From Kiritimatiellia bacterium (GTDB lineage: Bacteria; Verrucomicrobiota; Kiritimatiellia; JAFGHX01), in NCBI GenBank assembly GCA_016929905.1, contig JAFGHX010000205.1, positions 1 to 38,424 on the forward strand: 38,424 nt of DNA, given 5' to 3'. How positions within the stretch are numbered: position 1 is the stretch's first letter; each line of letters starts with the position of its first letter. The notes below the pieces were generated by a model, which saw nothing but the letters and a program-made list of their open reading frames with translations, ran no database searches and had not been told where the DNA came from. This document shows positions 14,534 through 23,389 of this stretch, piece after piece. The translations under genes and the position numbers were made by a program.

Positions 14534-17115
14534 GGAGCGTCTTCTTCCGTGAGGGGCGGCGTCCAGACGGGCCCGCCCCGCAGATAGGAGAGGAACCAGC
14601 GCCAGAAATGCGGGTTCTCCCGCATGCCTTCGAACGGCGCGCCGCTTTCCACCTCCAGGTTCTTGTTCATCGCAAAACCCGTGTCGCCGATCAGCACCGC
14701 CTTGCCCTTGCCGAGCCGCCGCATGACGATCACCGGGAATTCGCGTTTGCCGTTCACGATCGTCTGCACGCCCTCCTCCGAACAGGTCACCGGCCACGCG
14801 GCGTGGAAACGAACGTAGAGCGGCGCTTCGTCCGCCATCCAGTAGGGCGCCTTGAAATGGCCCATCGGCAGAGGCCGGTCGAGCGGGAACGCCGGGTCGC
14901 CTGTCCCGTTCGGGCCCAACCCGAAGCCCAGCTCTTCCATGAGCGAACGCGCGGGCAACCGGTCTTCGTCGCCGACCGTCAGGACGAACAGGCCGCCGCC
15001 CTCAATGAACGCCCGGATCGCGCGCCGTTCGCTGCGCGTGTACGCGCGCGCCGGCGCCACGGACACGAACAGCTCGGCGCGGTTCAGCCGCTCCGCCGAG
15101 AACTCGGGCATCGTCAGGGTCAGGTACCTGTTGCGCATCAGGTTCAAGGCCAGGCCCATCAAGCCGTCGTCCCGCCACGATTCGCCGCTGAACGCGCCGA
15201 GATGCGAGGCGTCCAGATAGGCCAGCTCATACTCCGCCCCCGCGGGACAATCCGGCAGGAGCTGCGAGGCGCGCTCGCTCAGCCCGGTGCAGACGGGCAG
15301 GCAGACGGCGAGCACCACGCACGCGACCGCCGCGTGCCGCACGCACGAGGCGGCCGGCGCGATGCGGCCGGCGAGCAGCAGGGCGAGCAACAGGGCCAGA
15401 ACCCCGCGCCACGTCGATTGCGGCCCGCCCCGTCCGCTCGCCAGGTACCCGAACAGGCGCGAGGTGAACGGGTGCGAGCCCATGTTGATCCCGTTCGAAA
15501 ACGTGGACGTGTCGCCGAACGCCACCACGCGCCCCTTGCCCAGCCGCTGCTCGGCCACCAGGACCAGGTCGCCGAGCTTCTCGCCCGCGTTGTAGCGGCC
15601 GTCGCCCATCATCGCGCTCTTGCCCGGGTCGCCCCGGTCCGACCAGCCCCAGCGCCCGACCACGACCGGGCGCGCCGGCCAGTGCGCATCGAGCGAGGCC
15701 CCGATCACGATGCCGAGCTGATTGCGGTCGTCGGCCATGCCGAGCGTGGTCGGATGCGCGAGCATCTCGTAGGACTGGAGCCAGCCGCCGACGGCGTAGG
15801 TGGCCGAGTCGAAACGGACTTGCATGGAGGACGTGGCGCACAGCACGTCGTTGAACCGGCTGCCGCCGTCTTCCTCCCGGATCGTGTGTTCGCCCAGCAC
15901 CAGGAGCGTGCCGCCCCGGCGTACATACTCGCGCAGCCTGTCGATCCCGCCTGCCGGCCACGGCTTGTCGGGATAGATCAGAACCACGACGTCGGCATTG
16001 TCCATGTGCTCGGCACGCAGGTCGGGGGAGACGATGCACGTTGCGCCGAGACTCTCGATGTAGCGGGGCAGCAGCCCGTACATGCCGATCGAAAGCCGGC
16101 CGTAATCACCGTGTTCCGGCTTGAGCCAGTTGAGGAAGCCTTGTTCGTAAAGAACGATCCGGCGCCCGTCGAGACTCGGGCGGTTCACGCACAGCGTCGT
16201 GACCGCTGCCAGCAACAGGGCGGCTACACCCGTTAGACCGACTGCCGTAAACGTGTTCCCGCTCAGGCGGCCGGGCGCCGGCCCGCCCGCGAGCCGGCCG
16301 GTGACGCGGGACCAGGTCGGCCAGCGGATCATGGCGGCGGCCACGACGCCGTGCGCAACCAGCGCGAGGAGCGGCAGGTGCCATGGAATCATGTGTCGGA
16401 GCAGAGCCGGCCAGCCGCCCGGGGCCGACTCGGTCCCCGGCGTTCCGGGCAGGAGCGCCAGCAGGTCCGCCGCGTGCGCGAGCACAAGCAGATAGACGCC
16501 GTGCCCGGCGGCGATGCCGGCGAGCCCCCAACACGCGCGCCGCGCGCGCGGGGCAGGGGAGCGCGTCAGCCATGCCGCGTACCAGACCAGCATCAGGACG
16601 AGGAAGTCCAGCCCGGCAAACGTCGCGCCGACGAACAGCGGGCGGTCCGTACAGGCGGCCGCCGTCACGCCCAGAAGACGGCCGGCTCGGTCCGCCGTCA
16701 GCCACAGGAACGGGACGGACGTGACGAGCAGGCGGTAGAGCGCGAATACGGAGACGGCGGCCAGTGCCGCGCCCAGAACGGCATGTTCTGTACCCTTGTG
16801 TTGGCTGACCAGCCAGGCCATGACCAGCGGCACCGCCAGCACGGCGAGCGCCGGGCGGCCCGGTGCCCCCAGCAGAAACGCCGCCACCAGAGCGGCAAGC
16901 CCCCAGACCACACCGCTGCAGGCCGGCCGTTCCGCCGGCCAGCCGGCAACGACCGCCACGCCGAGCGCCAGCCAGCCCAGTACGTTGCGCAGCGAGTGGG
17001 CCATCAGCCCCGTGCTGCCGGCCAGTAGCCATGCCGCCCCGAACCCGGTCAGAACCGCCGCCAGGGCGCGCGCGCCCGGAGCAGAAGACGAAACGTTTTC
17101 GGCCTGCCTTTGCAT
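14530..17115 (-). CDS. Polytopic membrane protein with DUF4350/GATase-like domains (first of a pair)
   Basis: An 861-residue product with about eight membrane helices in the first 300 residues (LAAVLTGFGAAWLLAGSTGLM onward), one containing GATFAGLDFLVLML, similar in layout to the CSGL block of exosortases but without the Cys. A domain of about 260 residues follows (RRIVLYEQGFLNWLKPEHGDYG...ADVVVLIYPDKPWPAGGIDRLREYVRRGGTLLVLGEHT...GKGRVVAFGDTSTFSNG), then another membrane helix, and a second GATase-like domain (FVSVAPARAYTRSERRAIRAFIEGGGLFVLTVGDED...GKAVLIGDTGF). Its architecture copies the downstream gene, so they are probable paralogues. ATG 17115 has GGGG seven bases before it; 17127 is another in-frame ATG. 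Starts further upstream would fall inside the terminator at 17145. Confidence 0.85.
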   Translation of the reverse strand: MQRQAENVSSSAPGARALAAVLTGFGAAWLLAGSTGLMAHSLRNVLGWLALGVAVVAGWPAERPACSGVVWGLAALVAAFLLGAPGRPALAVLAVPLVMAWLVSQHKGTEHAVLGAALAAVSVFALYRLLVTSVPFLWLTADRAGRLLGVTAAACTDRPLFVGATFAGLDFLVLMLVWYAAWLTRSPAPRARRACWGLAGIAAGHGVYLLVLAHAADLLALLPGTPGTESAPGGWPALLRHMIPWHLPLLALVAHGVVAAAMIRWPTWSRVTGRLAGGPAPGRLSGNTFTAVGLTGVAALLLAAVTTLCVNRPSLDGRRIVLYEQGFLNWLKPEHGDYGRLSIGMYGLLPRYIESLGATCIVSPDLRAEHMDNADVVVLIYPDKPWPAGGIDRLREYVRRGGTLLVLGEHTIREEDGGSRFNDVLCATSSMQVRFDSATYAVGGWLQSYEMLAHPTTLGMADDRNQLGIVIGASLDAHWPARPVVVGRWGWSDRGDPGKSAMMGDGRYNAGEKLGDLVLVAEQRLGKGRVVAFGDTSTFSNGINMGSHPFTSRLFGYLASGRGGPQSTWRGVLALLLALLLAGRIAPAASCVRHAAVACVVLAVCLPVCTGLSERASQLLPDCPAGAEYELAYLDASHLGAFSGESWRDDGLMGLALNLMRNRYLTLTMPEFSAERLNRAELFVSVAPARAYTRSERRAIRAFIEGGGLFVLTVGDEDRLPARSLMEELGFGLGPNGTGDPAFPLDRPLPMGHFKAPYWMADEAPLYVRFHAAWPVTCSEEGVQTIVNGKREFPVIVMRRLGKGKAVLIGDTGFAMNKNLEVESGAPFEGMRENPHFWRWFLSYLRGGPVWTPPLTEEDAP

Positions 17116-17144
17116 GGAGGGCCCCATCTTGCCGAAAACAAAGA

Positions 17145-17178
17145 GAAAAGGGTAGCCAATTCTACTGGCTACCCCTTT
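17145..17178 (-). terminator. Rho-independent terminator for the Cys-repeat gene
   Basis: On the minus strand TGGCTACCC pairs with GGGTAGCCA (17150-17158 with 17166-17174) around a 7-base loop, and the 3' side runs into TTTTCTCTTTGTTTT. It lies about 115 bases past the stop of the Cys-repeat gene and just before the next gene's start, so that gene probably has its own promoter or relies on read-through. Confidence 0.8.
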
Positions 17179-17204
17179 CCCTCCGGCTGTTGATCTATCT
17201 GACG

Positions 17205-17257
17205 GCCGATCCGCCCGGTCCCCACGTTCAGGCTTTCGCCTGCCGGGCGGAATCGGC
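17205..17257. other. Long imperfect inverted repeat after the Cys-repeat gene
   Basis: GCCGATCCGCCCGG (17205-17218) pairs with CCGGGCGGAATCGGC (17243-17257) with one bulged base. An inner CAGGC/GCCTG pair gives a cruciform-like shape. It lies between the Cys-repeat gene and its terminator and may protect the mRNA 3' end. Confidence 0.5.
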
Positions 17258-17287
17258 GTCATTCAGGGCTTCTCACTCCCCTTTACG

Positions 17288-18379
17288 TCACGGCTGCGTG
17301 CACGGCGGGCACCGGGTCTGCACCGCCGGGCAGCGCGTCTCGACCGCCTGGCACGTCGTGGCCAGAGGCGGGCAGCGTGTCCTGACCGCCGGGCACTTCG
17401 TCTCCGTCGTCGGACACTGCGTCTGAACCGGCGGGCACTGCGTCTGCACGGCCGGGCAACGTGTCGGCGCCGCATCCGTCGACGGCGAACACGAGGTCGC
17501 CACCGGCGGGCATTTCGTCCGCACGATCGGGCACTGCGTCTCGATCACGGGGCACTTCGTCGCCGCCGCGTCCGTGCTCGCTCCGCAGCGCGTTACGACC
17601 GGCGGACACTTCGTCTGAACCGGCGGGCACTGCGTCTCGACAATCGGGCAGCGCGTCGGCATCACCGGGCACTTCGTCTTGGCCGGTGGGCAGCGCGTCT
17701 CAAGCCTCGGACAACGCGTCTCGACCACCGGGCAGCGCGTTTCGGCCACCGGGCACTTCGTGCGAATGACCGGGCAGCGCGTCGCCGCTATCTCGATCGA
17801 ACACAGCGTCTGAACCGGCGGGCACTTCGTCTTGACCGGCGGGCAGCGCGTTTCCAGTTGCGGACACCGCGTCGCCAACGGCGGGCACTTCGTCCGGACC
17901 GCCGGGCACCGCGTCTCCACCATGTCCGCGCTGCACGTCGTCGCGTTGGGCGGACACTTCGTCAGGATCGGCGGGCACTTCGTCTCCGCCGTCGGGCAGC
18001 GGGTCAGCATCGAGGGACACCGCGTCTCCACCGCCGGGCATTGCGTCATCACCGCCAGCTGCGAACACGACGTCGCCACCGGCGGACACTTCGTCTGCAC
18101 CGCCGGGCACTTCGTCTCCAACGGAGGACAATGCGTGGCAACCGGCGGACACTTCGTCCGGATCGCCGGACACTTCGTCTCGCTCGCCGGACAGACCGTG
18201 TCGTATGCCGGACACTTCGTCTGCACCGCCGGGCACTTCGTGGCCACCACCGGGCTCACCGTCACCTTCGGCTCGCCCGTCGGCTCACCATACTGATACT
18301 GATTGTCCTGTGCCAACGCCGGCGCTACCAGACTCCACGCCAGACACAGGCACAGCGCAAGTATGAAACCCCTGCGCAT
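17288..18379 (-). CDS. Secreted protein of 43 tandem Cys-Pro heptads
   Basis: The 363-residue product has a signal peptide (MRRGFILALCLCLAWSLVAPALA, predicted cut after residue 23) and a short linker to residue 47. The rest (48-363) is 43 units of the form (K/R)-C-P-x-x-x-T. 37 units keep the Cys-Pro pair. Units 9, 15, 21, 31, 35 and 41 lack the Pro; five of these are also lengthened (SCSQLAVMT, TCSADMVET, LCSIEIAAT, RCGASTDAAAT, SCSPSTDAAPT). The mature protein has 44 Cys residues. Pro in nearly every heptad rules out a coiled coil. A disulfide-linked fibre or wall protein, or a metal or heme binder (Cys-Pro is a heme-regulatory motif core), are possible roles. GGAGG precedes ATG 18379. The gene has its own promoter at 18586-18614 and a terminator at 17145. 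I know no named family for it. Confidence 0.85.
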   Translation of the reverse strand: MRRGFILALCLCLAWSLVAPALAQDNQYQYGEPTGEPKVTVSPVVATKCPAVQTKCPAYDTVCPASETKCPAIRTKCPPVATHCPPLETKCPAVQTKCPPVATSCSQLAVMTQCPAVETRCPSMLTRCPTAETKCPPILTKCPPNATTCSADMVETRCPAVRTKCPPLATRCPQLETRCPPVKTKCPPVQTLCSIEIAATRCPVIRTKCPVAETRCPVVETRCPRLETRCPPAKTKCPVMPTRCPIVETQCPPVQTKCPPVVTRCGASTDAAATKCPVIETQCPIVRTKCPPVATSCSPSTDAAPTRCPAVQTQCPPVQTQCPTTETKCPAVRTRCPPLATTCQAVETRCPAVQTRCPPCTQP

Positions 18380-18585
18380 GGGATGACCTCCTGTCTTGTC
18401 ACGATGCTCCAACATGAGTATCGCTCGCTCTCTCCACCAGACGGCCGTTACGGATCCCCTCGCTCGCCCGTATCAACCTCCTTTCTTGATGTCCTTCCTC
18501 TCATACCGCTTTCCCCTCGAATCGAGCCGGGAACCCTTCGCCCCCAGCCGCCGGTTTGTCGCCTATACCGGGCTTGTTGACTCCC

Positions 18586-18650
18586 CTTATGCCTGATGCG
18601 CTTCTGGAAGTCAAGAGAAAATGTAAAAAAATGTAAAAAAAATTTACAAA
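18586..18650 (-). promoter_or_regulatory. Promoter with A/T-rich UP-type element for the Cys-repeat gene
   Basis: On the minus strand TTGACT (18614-18609), a 17-base spacer (18608-18592) and CATAAG (18591-18586) give a good -35/-10 pair. Directly upstream of the -35 is a T/A-rich run (18615-18650) that matches the position and make-up of an UP element. This suggests strong expression. The transcript would have a leader of about 200 bases. Confidence 0.7.
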
Positions 18651-18788
18651 AGACTGCGTAGGGGTGGGATTGGGTTACTTTCGAAGAAAAGATGGATTTT
18701 TCGGGGAGGTGGCGGAAGGGGCGTGCCTGACGAGTCCTGGAAGTGCTGATTTTGAGACAGGAGATGTAAACAAATGCCACCTTTTTGC

Positions 18789-18818
18789 TTGACTTGCTCT
18801 TGAGGCGGTCGCTAGGCT
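18789..18818 (+). promoter_or_regulatory. Weak candidate promoter for the large repeat protein
   Basis: TTGACT (18789-18794), an 18-base spacer and TAGGCT (18813-18818). The -10 is poor, so this is tentative. Confidence 0.3.
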
Positions 18819-18941
18819 CGCCTTTTACAGGGCGGGTGCCGACGGCCGTGCGGCGTCCGCGCCTGGCGCCGAGGGCGATTCACGCGGCACACGGACTCCC
18901 GAACACTCGCTGTTCAGTTAGAGCCCCACGGAGATATCCGT

Positions 18942-21900
18942 ATGAAGACGTCGTTGCCTGTTCTGACGCTTGTCGCAGTCCTTCTGCCTGCCTCCGTGTT
19001 CGCGGCCGGATCGATTCGGGGCCGCGTGACGCGAGGCGGCGGGATTCCGGTTGAAGGCATATGGGTGGACGCGTACGACCAGAACAACATCCTGGTGGGC
19101 AGCGATTACACCGACACGAACGGGCAGTACCAGGTTTCCGATCTGGCGGCCGGCGACTACTACGTGCGGACGGACGTTGTGGGGGCGAACCTGATCGATG
19201 AATGGTACGACGACGTGCCGGCGCTTGACACGGATATCCCGCCGGAGGCGACGGTGGTGGTGGTGACGGAGGGGACGGTGTCGGGCATCAACTTCAGCCT
19301 GGCGGCGGGAGGACGGATCTCCGGCACGGTAACGGACAGCACCAACGGTCCGATAGCGGATGCGTGGGTGGACGCGTACGAGCTGGGCGGCTCCCTGCTC
19401 AAGAGTGCGCTGTCCGAGGCCGACGGCACCTACGCGATGGCCGGGCTGCCGGCCGCGGACTACGGCGTGCGCACCGACGCGGGCGGCCTGAACTATGCCG
19501 ACGAATGGTACGACAACGTCGTGGTCCTCGGCACGGAGATACCGGTGGACGCCTCGTGGGTTTCGGTCATGGCCGATCAGACGACTCCGAACATCGACTT
19601 CCAACTCGCGGACGGCGGCGTGATCGCGGGCACGGTCTCCAACGTGGCGGGCGTGCTGCTGGCCGACGTGTGGGTCGACGCCTACGATTCGGACGAGAAC
19701 TGGCTGGACAGCACCGCGACCGATGTGAACGGCGCCTATCAGCTGCAGGGCCTTCCGGCGTGCACCGTCTATGTGCGCACCTATGCGTGGGGCATGGACT
19801 ATGCCGACGAGTGGTACGACGGCGTCCCGGTGTTGGGGTGGGGGATCCCGGCCGAGGCCGTGGGGCTGCCGATGAGCGCGGGCGCGGTCAGCAACGGGAT
19901 CAATTTCGGCCTTTCGCTCGGCAGCGACATCGCCGGGATGGTCACCGCCTCCGGCGGCGGGCCGCTGACCGGTGTGCAGGTGCACGTGTACAGCGAATAC
20001 GGCGACTGGGTGACCAGCGCCGTGACGGGCACCAACGGCGCGTACATGGCGACGGGGCTCGCGGGTACGAACTACTACGTGGTTTCCGATGTGGGCACAA
20101 CCAACTACGTCAACGAGTGGTATGACGATGTGCCTGCACTGGGCGCCGGCATTCCCGCCGCCGCAACGGCCGTCAGCCTGCCGCCCGGCTACACGGTTTA
20201 CGACATCGATTTCGAGTTGAGTCCCGGCGGCTCCATCGCGGGCGGTGTCTGGAACGAAACCGGTTCCACGTCGCTGGTCGGCGTTGCCGTCGATGTGTAT
20301 GCGCCTTCCGGCGAGTGGATGGACAGCGACGTGACCGGCGCGACCGGCGCGTACGAACTGGCGGGGTTGACCAGCGGCACCTACTATGTGCGGACCTACG
20401 CGGGCTCGGCCAACTATGCCGATGAGTGGTTCGACGACGTGCCCGTCGCCGGGTTCGGCATCCCAGCCGGGGCCGCCCCGCTTTCGATCACCGCCGGCGG
20501 CGCGGCGGGTACGGCCGACTTCTATCTCAGCGAAGGGTGTGTCGTGGCCGGAACCGTGAGCAACGAGCTCGGCACGCTGCTCGTCGGCGCCGGTGTCCGC
20601 GTTTGCGACGGCGACGGCAACGAGCTGGGCGACGACGTCACCGGCGCGGACGGCACCTATGCCGTGGACCGGCTGCCCGCCGGCACGGCGTACGTGCGCA
20701 CCGACGTCGACCCGGCGAACTGCGTGGACGAATGGTATGCCGACGAGCCCGTGCTGGGCGACGCGATCCCCGCCGGCGCCAGCCCGCTGACGCTCGCCGC
20801 CGGCGCGACCAACGCCAACATCGATTTCGCGCTCACCGAAGGCGGCGTGATCCAGGGCGCCGTCACCGGCGCCGGCGCGCCGCTCGGCGGCGTTCTGCTC
20901 CAGATCTTCCACGTGTACGAGACGGAGATGGGCTGGGTCCAGACCGAAGCGGACGGCTCCTACATCGTTACCGGGCTGCCGGCCGCCGAGTACTTCCTGC
21001 GCACGGAGGTCGGCGCCCTGAATTACGTGGACGTCTGGTGGGACGCTGAGCCCGTTGTCGGCTCCGGAATCCCGGCGGGCGCCGACCTGGTCCCCGTCGT
21101 CGCCGGGGCCACCAATACGGGGATCGACTTCGCACTGGCCGACGGCGGAGTCATCGAGGGGATCGTGCGCGACGAGGGCGCCAACCCGCTCGACGCCGTC
21201 GCCCTGTACGCCTTTGAGGGCGGAACCAATTTCATGGGGTCGGGCTTCTCCGATACCGGCGGCCTCTACCGCGTGCTCGGCTTGCCGGGCGGCACGTACT
21301 ACGTCCGCACGGATGTGGGCGGCGCGAACTACGCCGATGAGTGGTATGACAACGTCCTGCTGCTCGGCGGCGGCATTCCCGCCGGGGCCGACGGTGTGGC
21401 CGTGACGACCGGCGCGACGAACGATACGGTCGACTTCGCGCTGGCGCAGGGCGGCGGGATCGCCGGCGTGATCACCGATACGGGCGCCGCCCCGCTCATC
21501 GGTATCGGCGTCGACGTGTATACCGGCAGCAACGAATGGATCAGGAGCAGTTCGTCCGGCGCCGGCGGCGCCTACGACATTCTCGGGCTGCCCGGCGCGC
21601 ACGGCTATTACGTCAGGACCTACGCGGGTGCAACCGACTATGCCGACGAGTGGTACAACGACGTGCCCGTCGCCGGCGGCGAGGTGCCGGCCGTTGCCGA
21701 CCAGGTCTTCGTCACCGCCGGCGCGACGGTCAGCAACGTCAGCTTCGCCCTGGCCGCCGGCGGCGCGGTCACGGGCGTCGTCACCGACGTGCTGGGCACG
21801 GCACTGCCCGATGTCGGCGTGGACGTCTACAACGCCGACAGCGAATGGGTGACGGGCGGCGAGACCGACGCCGATGGCGCCTACCGCATCAGCCGGCTGG

Positions 21901-23378
21901 CGCCCGGTTCCTATTTCGTGCGCACCGACGTGGGCGGCTTGGGCTTCCGCGACGAGTGGTACGACGACATACCCGCCGAGGACGCCGTCGTGCCAGGGCT
22001 CGGCGCCGTTGACGTTCGCGTGGCAAGCGCCGCCGACGACGCGGAAGAGAAGCTCGCCGACGGGACGATGTCGCTCGCCAGTACCGATCTGGAAATGGTG
22101 GACGACGGGGGAGACCAGGCTGTCGGGATCCGGTTCGCCGGCCTGGCGGTGCCGCAAGGCGCCACGATCCTCGCCGCGTCCGTCCAGTTCCAGACGGACG
22201 AAACGGACTCCGAGTCGACGGCGCTTACGGTTCAGGCGCAGGCGGCTGACGATGCGCCGGCCTTCGCCGCGACGCCGAGCAACATCACCCTGCGCGCGCG
22301 GACCGGTGCGTCCGTTGCGTGGAACCCGCCCGCCTGGGACGTCGCCGGTGAGGCGGCGTCCGGGCAGCGTACGCCCGATCTGTCGGCGGTCATACAGGAG
22401 GTCGTGGACCGGCCCGGCTGGTCGAGCGGGAATGCGCTGGCGCTTATCGTCACGGGCGTCGGCAAGCGCACCGCGGTCTCTTACGACGGGGAGAGCCTCG
22501 AAGCGCCTCTGCTGCATGTGGTCTACGCGACGAGCGGCGGCACGCTGGACGTGCGCGTGGCGGACGGCACGGACGACGCCGAGGAACGGTTGTCGGACGG
22601 CTTCGTGGGCCTCGGCAGTTCGGATCTGGAACTCATCCAGGACACGCTGGACCAGGCCGTCGGCATTCGGTTCAGCGCGCTCGCCGTGCCGCCGGGCGCG
22701 CTTATCCGGAGCGCGACCATCCAGTTCAAGGCCAAGGATAATACCCTGGATCCGACCTCCTTGACGATCCGGGGCCACGACACGGCCGATGCGCCGGCCT
22801 TCACCACGAACGCGACGGACGTGACCGCGCGCGCTCTCACCACCGCCGCCGTCGCCTGGGACAGCGTGCCCGCGTGGACCAACGGCTATGCCGGCGCGGA
22901 CCAATGCACCCCGGACCTCGCGCCGGTCGTGCAGGAGATTGTGGACCGGGCCGACTGGTCGAGCGGCAACGCGCTGGCCGTCGTCATCACCGGCAGCGGG
23001 CTGCGCCGGGCCTGGTCCTATGACGGGGAAACCAACGGCGCGCCGCTCCTGCACCTGGAATACGCGACCGCCGCCGATCCGGTTGCCGTGGCCGAGGGCG
23101 CCACGGTCGGCGGCGTCGACTTCGCGCTTCCGTTCCTCGTGGTCGGGCCCGATGTGGCGGCGGACCGGTTCGTTCTGTACTGGCAGGCGACCTCGGGCAC
23201 GACGTACCAGGTGGAGTACGCCACCAACCTGGTCGAGAATGTCTGGATGGACGCGCCCAGCGGGTCGGAACCCGAGGAGCAGAGCCAGCAGACCGGATCG
23301 GCGCTGGAGGTCCTTGAGTATCACGATCCGACGCCCGCGGCCGGACCCGCCTTCTATCGCGTGCGGGTCATCCCGTAG
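18942..23378 (+). CDS. Large secreted protein: ten carboxypeptidase-regulatory-like repeats plus two beta-sandwich domains
   Basis: A 1478-residue product with a signal peptide (MKTSLPVLTLVAVLLPASVFA). Residues about 23-1020 hold ten repeats of about 100 residues, each with I.G.V(T/S)...G.(V/I).VDAY, G.Y...GLPAG.YYVRTD.G..NYADEWYD(D/N)VP..G.GIPAGA. This fits the CarboxypepD_reg/CNA-B type. Two related beta-sandwich domains follow (about 1023-1190 and 1202-1370), marked by DVRVA..(A/T)DDAEE(K/R)L, VGIRF, TPDL..V(I/V)QE(V/I)VDR..WSSGNAL and SYDGE. The end (about 1397-1478, VLYWQATSGTTYQVEYA...FYRVRVIP) matches the tail of the protein at 2673. GGAG lies before the ATG. It is probably a surface or extracellular structural or adhesive protein; the exact role is inference. 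The long open frame on the opposite strand is a shadow of its codon use. Confidence 0.88.
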   Translation: MKTSLPVLTLVAVLLPASVFAAGSIRGRVTRGGGIPVEGIWVDAYDQNNILVGSDYTDTNGQYQVSDLAAGDYYVRTDVVGANLIDEWYDDVPALDTDIPPEATVVVVTEGTVSGINFSLAAGGRISGTVTDSTNGPIADAWVDAYELGGSLLKSALSEADGTYAMAGLPAADYGVRTDAGGLNYADEWYDNVVVLGTEIPVDASWVSVMADQTTPNIDFQLADGGVIAGTVSNVAGVLLADVWVDAYDSDENWLDSTATDVNGAYQLQGLPACTVYVRTYAWGMDYADEWYDGVPVLGWGIPAEAVGLPMSAGAVSNGINFGLSLGSDIAGMVTASGGGPLTGVQVHVYSEYGDWVTSAVTGTNGAYMATGLAGTNYYVVSDVGTTNYVNEWYDDVPALGAGIPAAATAVSLPPGYTVYDIDFELSPGGSIAGGVWNETGSTSLVGVAVDVYAPSGEWMDSDVTGATGAYELAGLTSGTYYVRTYAGSANYADEWFDDVPVAGFGIPAGAAPLSITAGGAAGTADFYLSEGCVVAGTVSNELGTLLVGAGVRVCDGDGNELGDDVTGADGTYAVDRLPAGTAYVRTDVDPANCVDEWYADEPVLGDAIPAGASPLTLAAGATNANIDFALTEGGVIQGAVTGAGAPLGGVLLQIFHVYETEMGWVQTEADGSYIVTGLPAAEYFLRTEVGALNYVDVWWDAEPVVGSGIPAGADLVPVVAGATNTGIDFALADGGVIEGIVRDEGANPLDAVALYAFEGGTNFMGSGFSDTGGLYRVLGLPGGTYYVRTDVGGANYADEWYDNVLLLGGGIPAGADGVAVTTGATNDTVDFALAQGGGIAGVITDTGAAPLIGIGVDVYTGSNEWIRSSSSGAGGAYDILGLPGAHGYYVRTYAGATDYADEWYNDVPVAGGEVPAVADQVFVTAGATVSNVSFALAAGGAVTGVVTDVLGTALPDVGVDVYNADSEWVTGGETDADGAYRISRLAPGSYFVRTDVGGLGFRDEWYDDIPAEDAVVPGLGAVDVRVASAADDAEEKLADGTMSLASTDLEMVDDGGDQAVGIRFAGLAVPQGATILAASVQFQTDETDSESTALTVQAQAADDAPAFAATPSNITLRARTGASVAWNPPAWDVAGEAASGQRTPDLSAVIQEVVDRPGWSSGNALALIVTGVGKRTAVSYDGESLEAPLLHVVYATSGGTLDVRVADGTDDAEERLSDGFVGLGSSDLELIQDTLDQAVGIRFSALAVPPGALIRSATIQFKAKDNTLDPTSLTIRGHDTADAPAFTTNATDVTARALTTAAVAWDSVPAWTNGYAGADQCTPDLAPVVQEIVDRADWSSGNALAVVITGSGLRRAWSYDGETNGAPLLHLEYATAADPVAVAEGATVGGVDFALPFLVVGPDVAADRFVLYWQATSGTTYQVEYATNLVENVWMDAPSGSEPEEQSQQTGSALEVLEYHDPTPAAGPAFYRVRVIP

Positions 23379-23389
23379 ACGGGGCAAGA

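Larger units (their letters stand above)
18380..18941. other. 562-base intergenic region between divergent secreted-protein genes
   Basis: Nothing codes here. It holds an about 200-base leader for the minus-strand Cys-repeat gene, that gene's promoter (18586-18614), an A/T-rich stretch (18615-18650) with the inverted pair TGTAAA/TTTACA (18632-18637, 18643-18648), and a weaker promoter for the plus-strand gene. The A/T-rich stretch contrasts sharply with the GC-rich surroundings. Confidence 0.7.

Noticed and set aside
17832..18296. A plus-strand frame with GGHFVxxAGHxV repeats opposite the Cys-heptad gene
   Set aside because: It only reflects the 21-base DNA period of the sense gene. The minus strand has the signal peptide, GGAGG site, promoter and terminator.
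17288..18300. CRISPR-like periodic DNA at the Cys-heptad locus
   Set aside because: The period is 21 bases with no unique spacers, the units differ, and it codes for regular heptads. No cas genes are present.
18918..23387. A 1489-codon open frame on the minus strand opposite the large repeat protein
   Set aside because: It mirrors the repeat structure of the sense gene, has no signal, ribosome-binding site or known domain, and is Arg/Gly/Val-rich, as expected for a shadow frame in GC-rich repeat DNA. The plus-strand gene has a signal peptide and clear domains.
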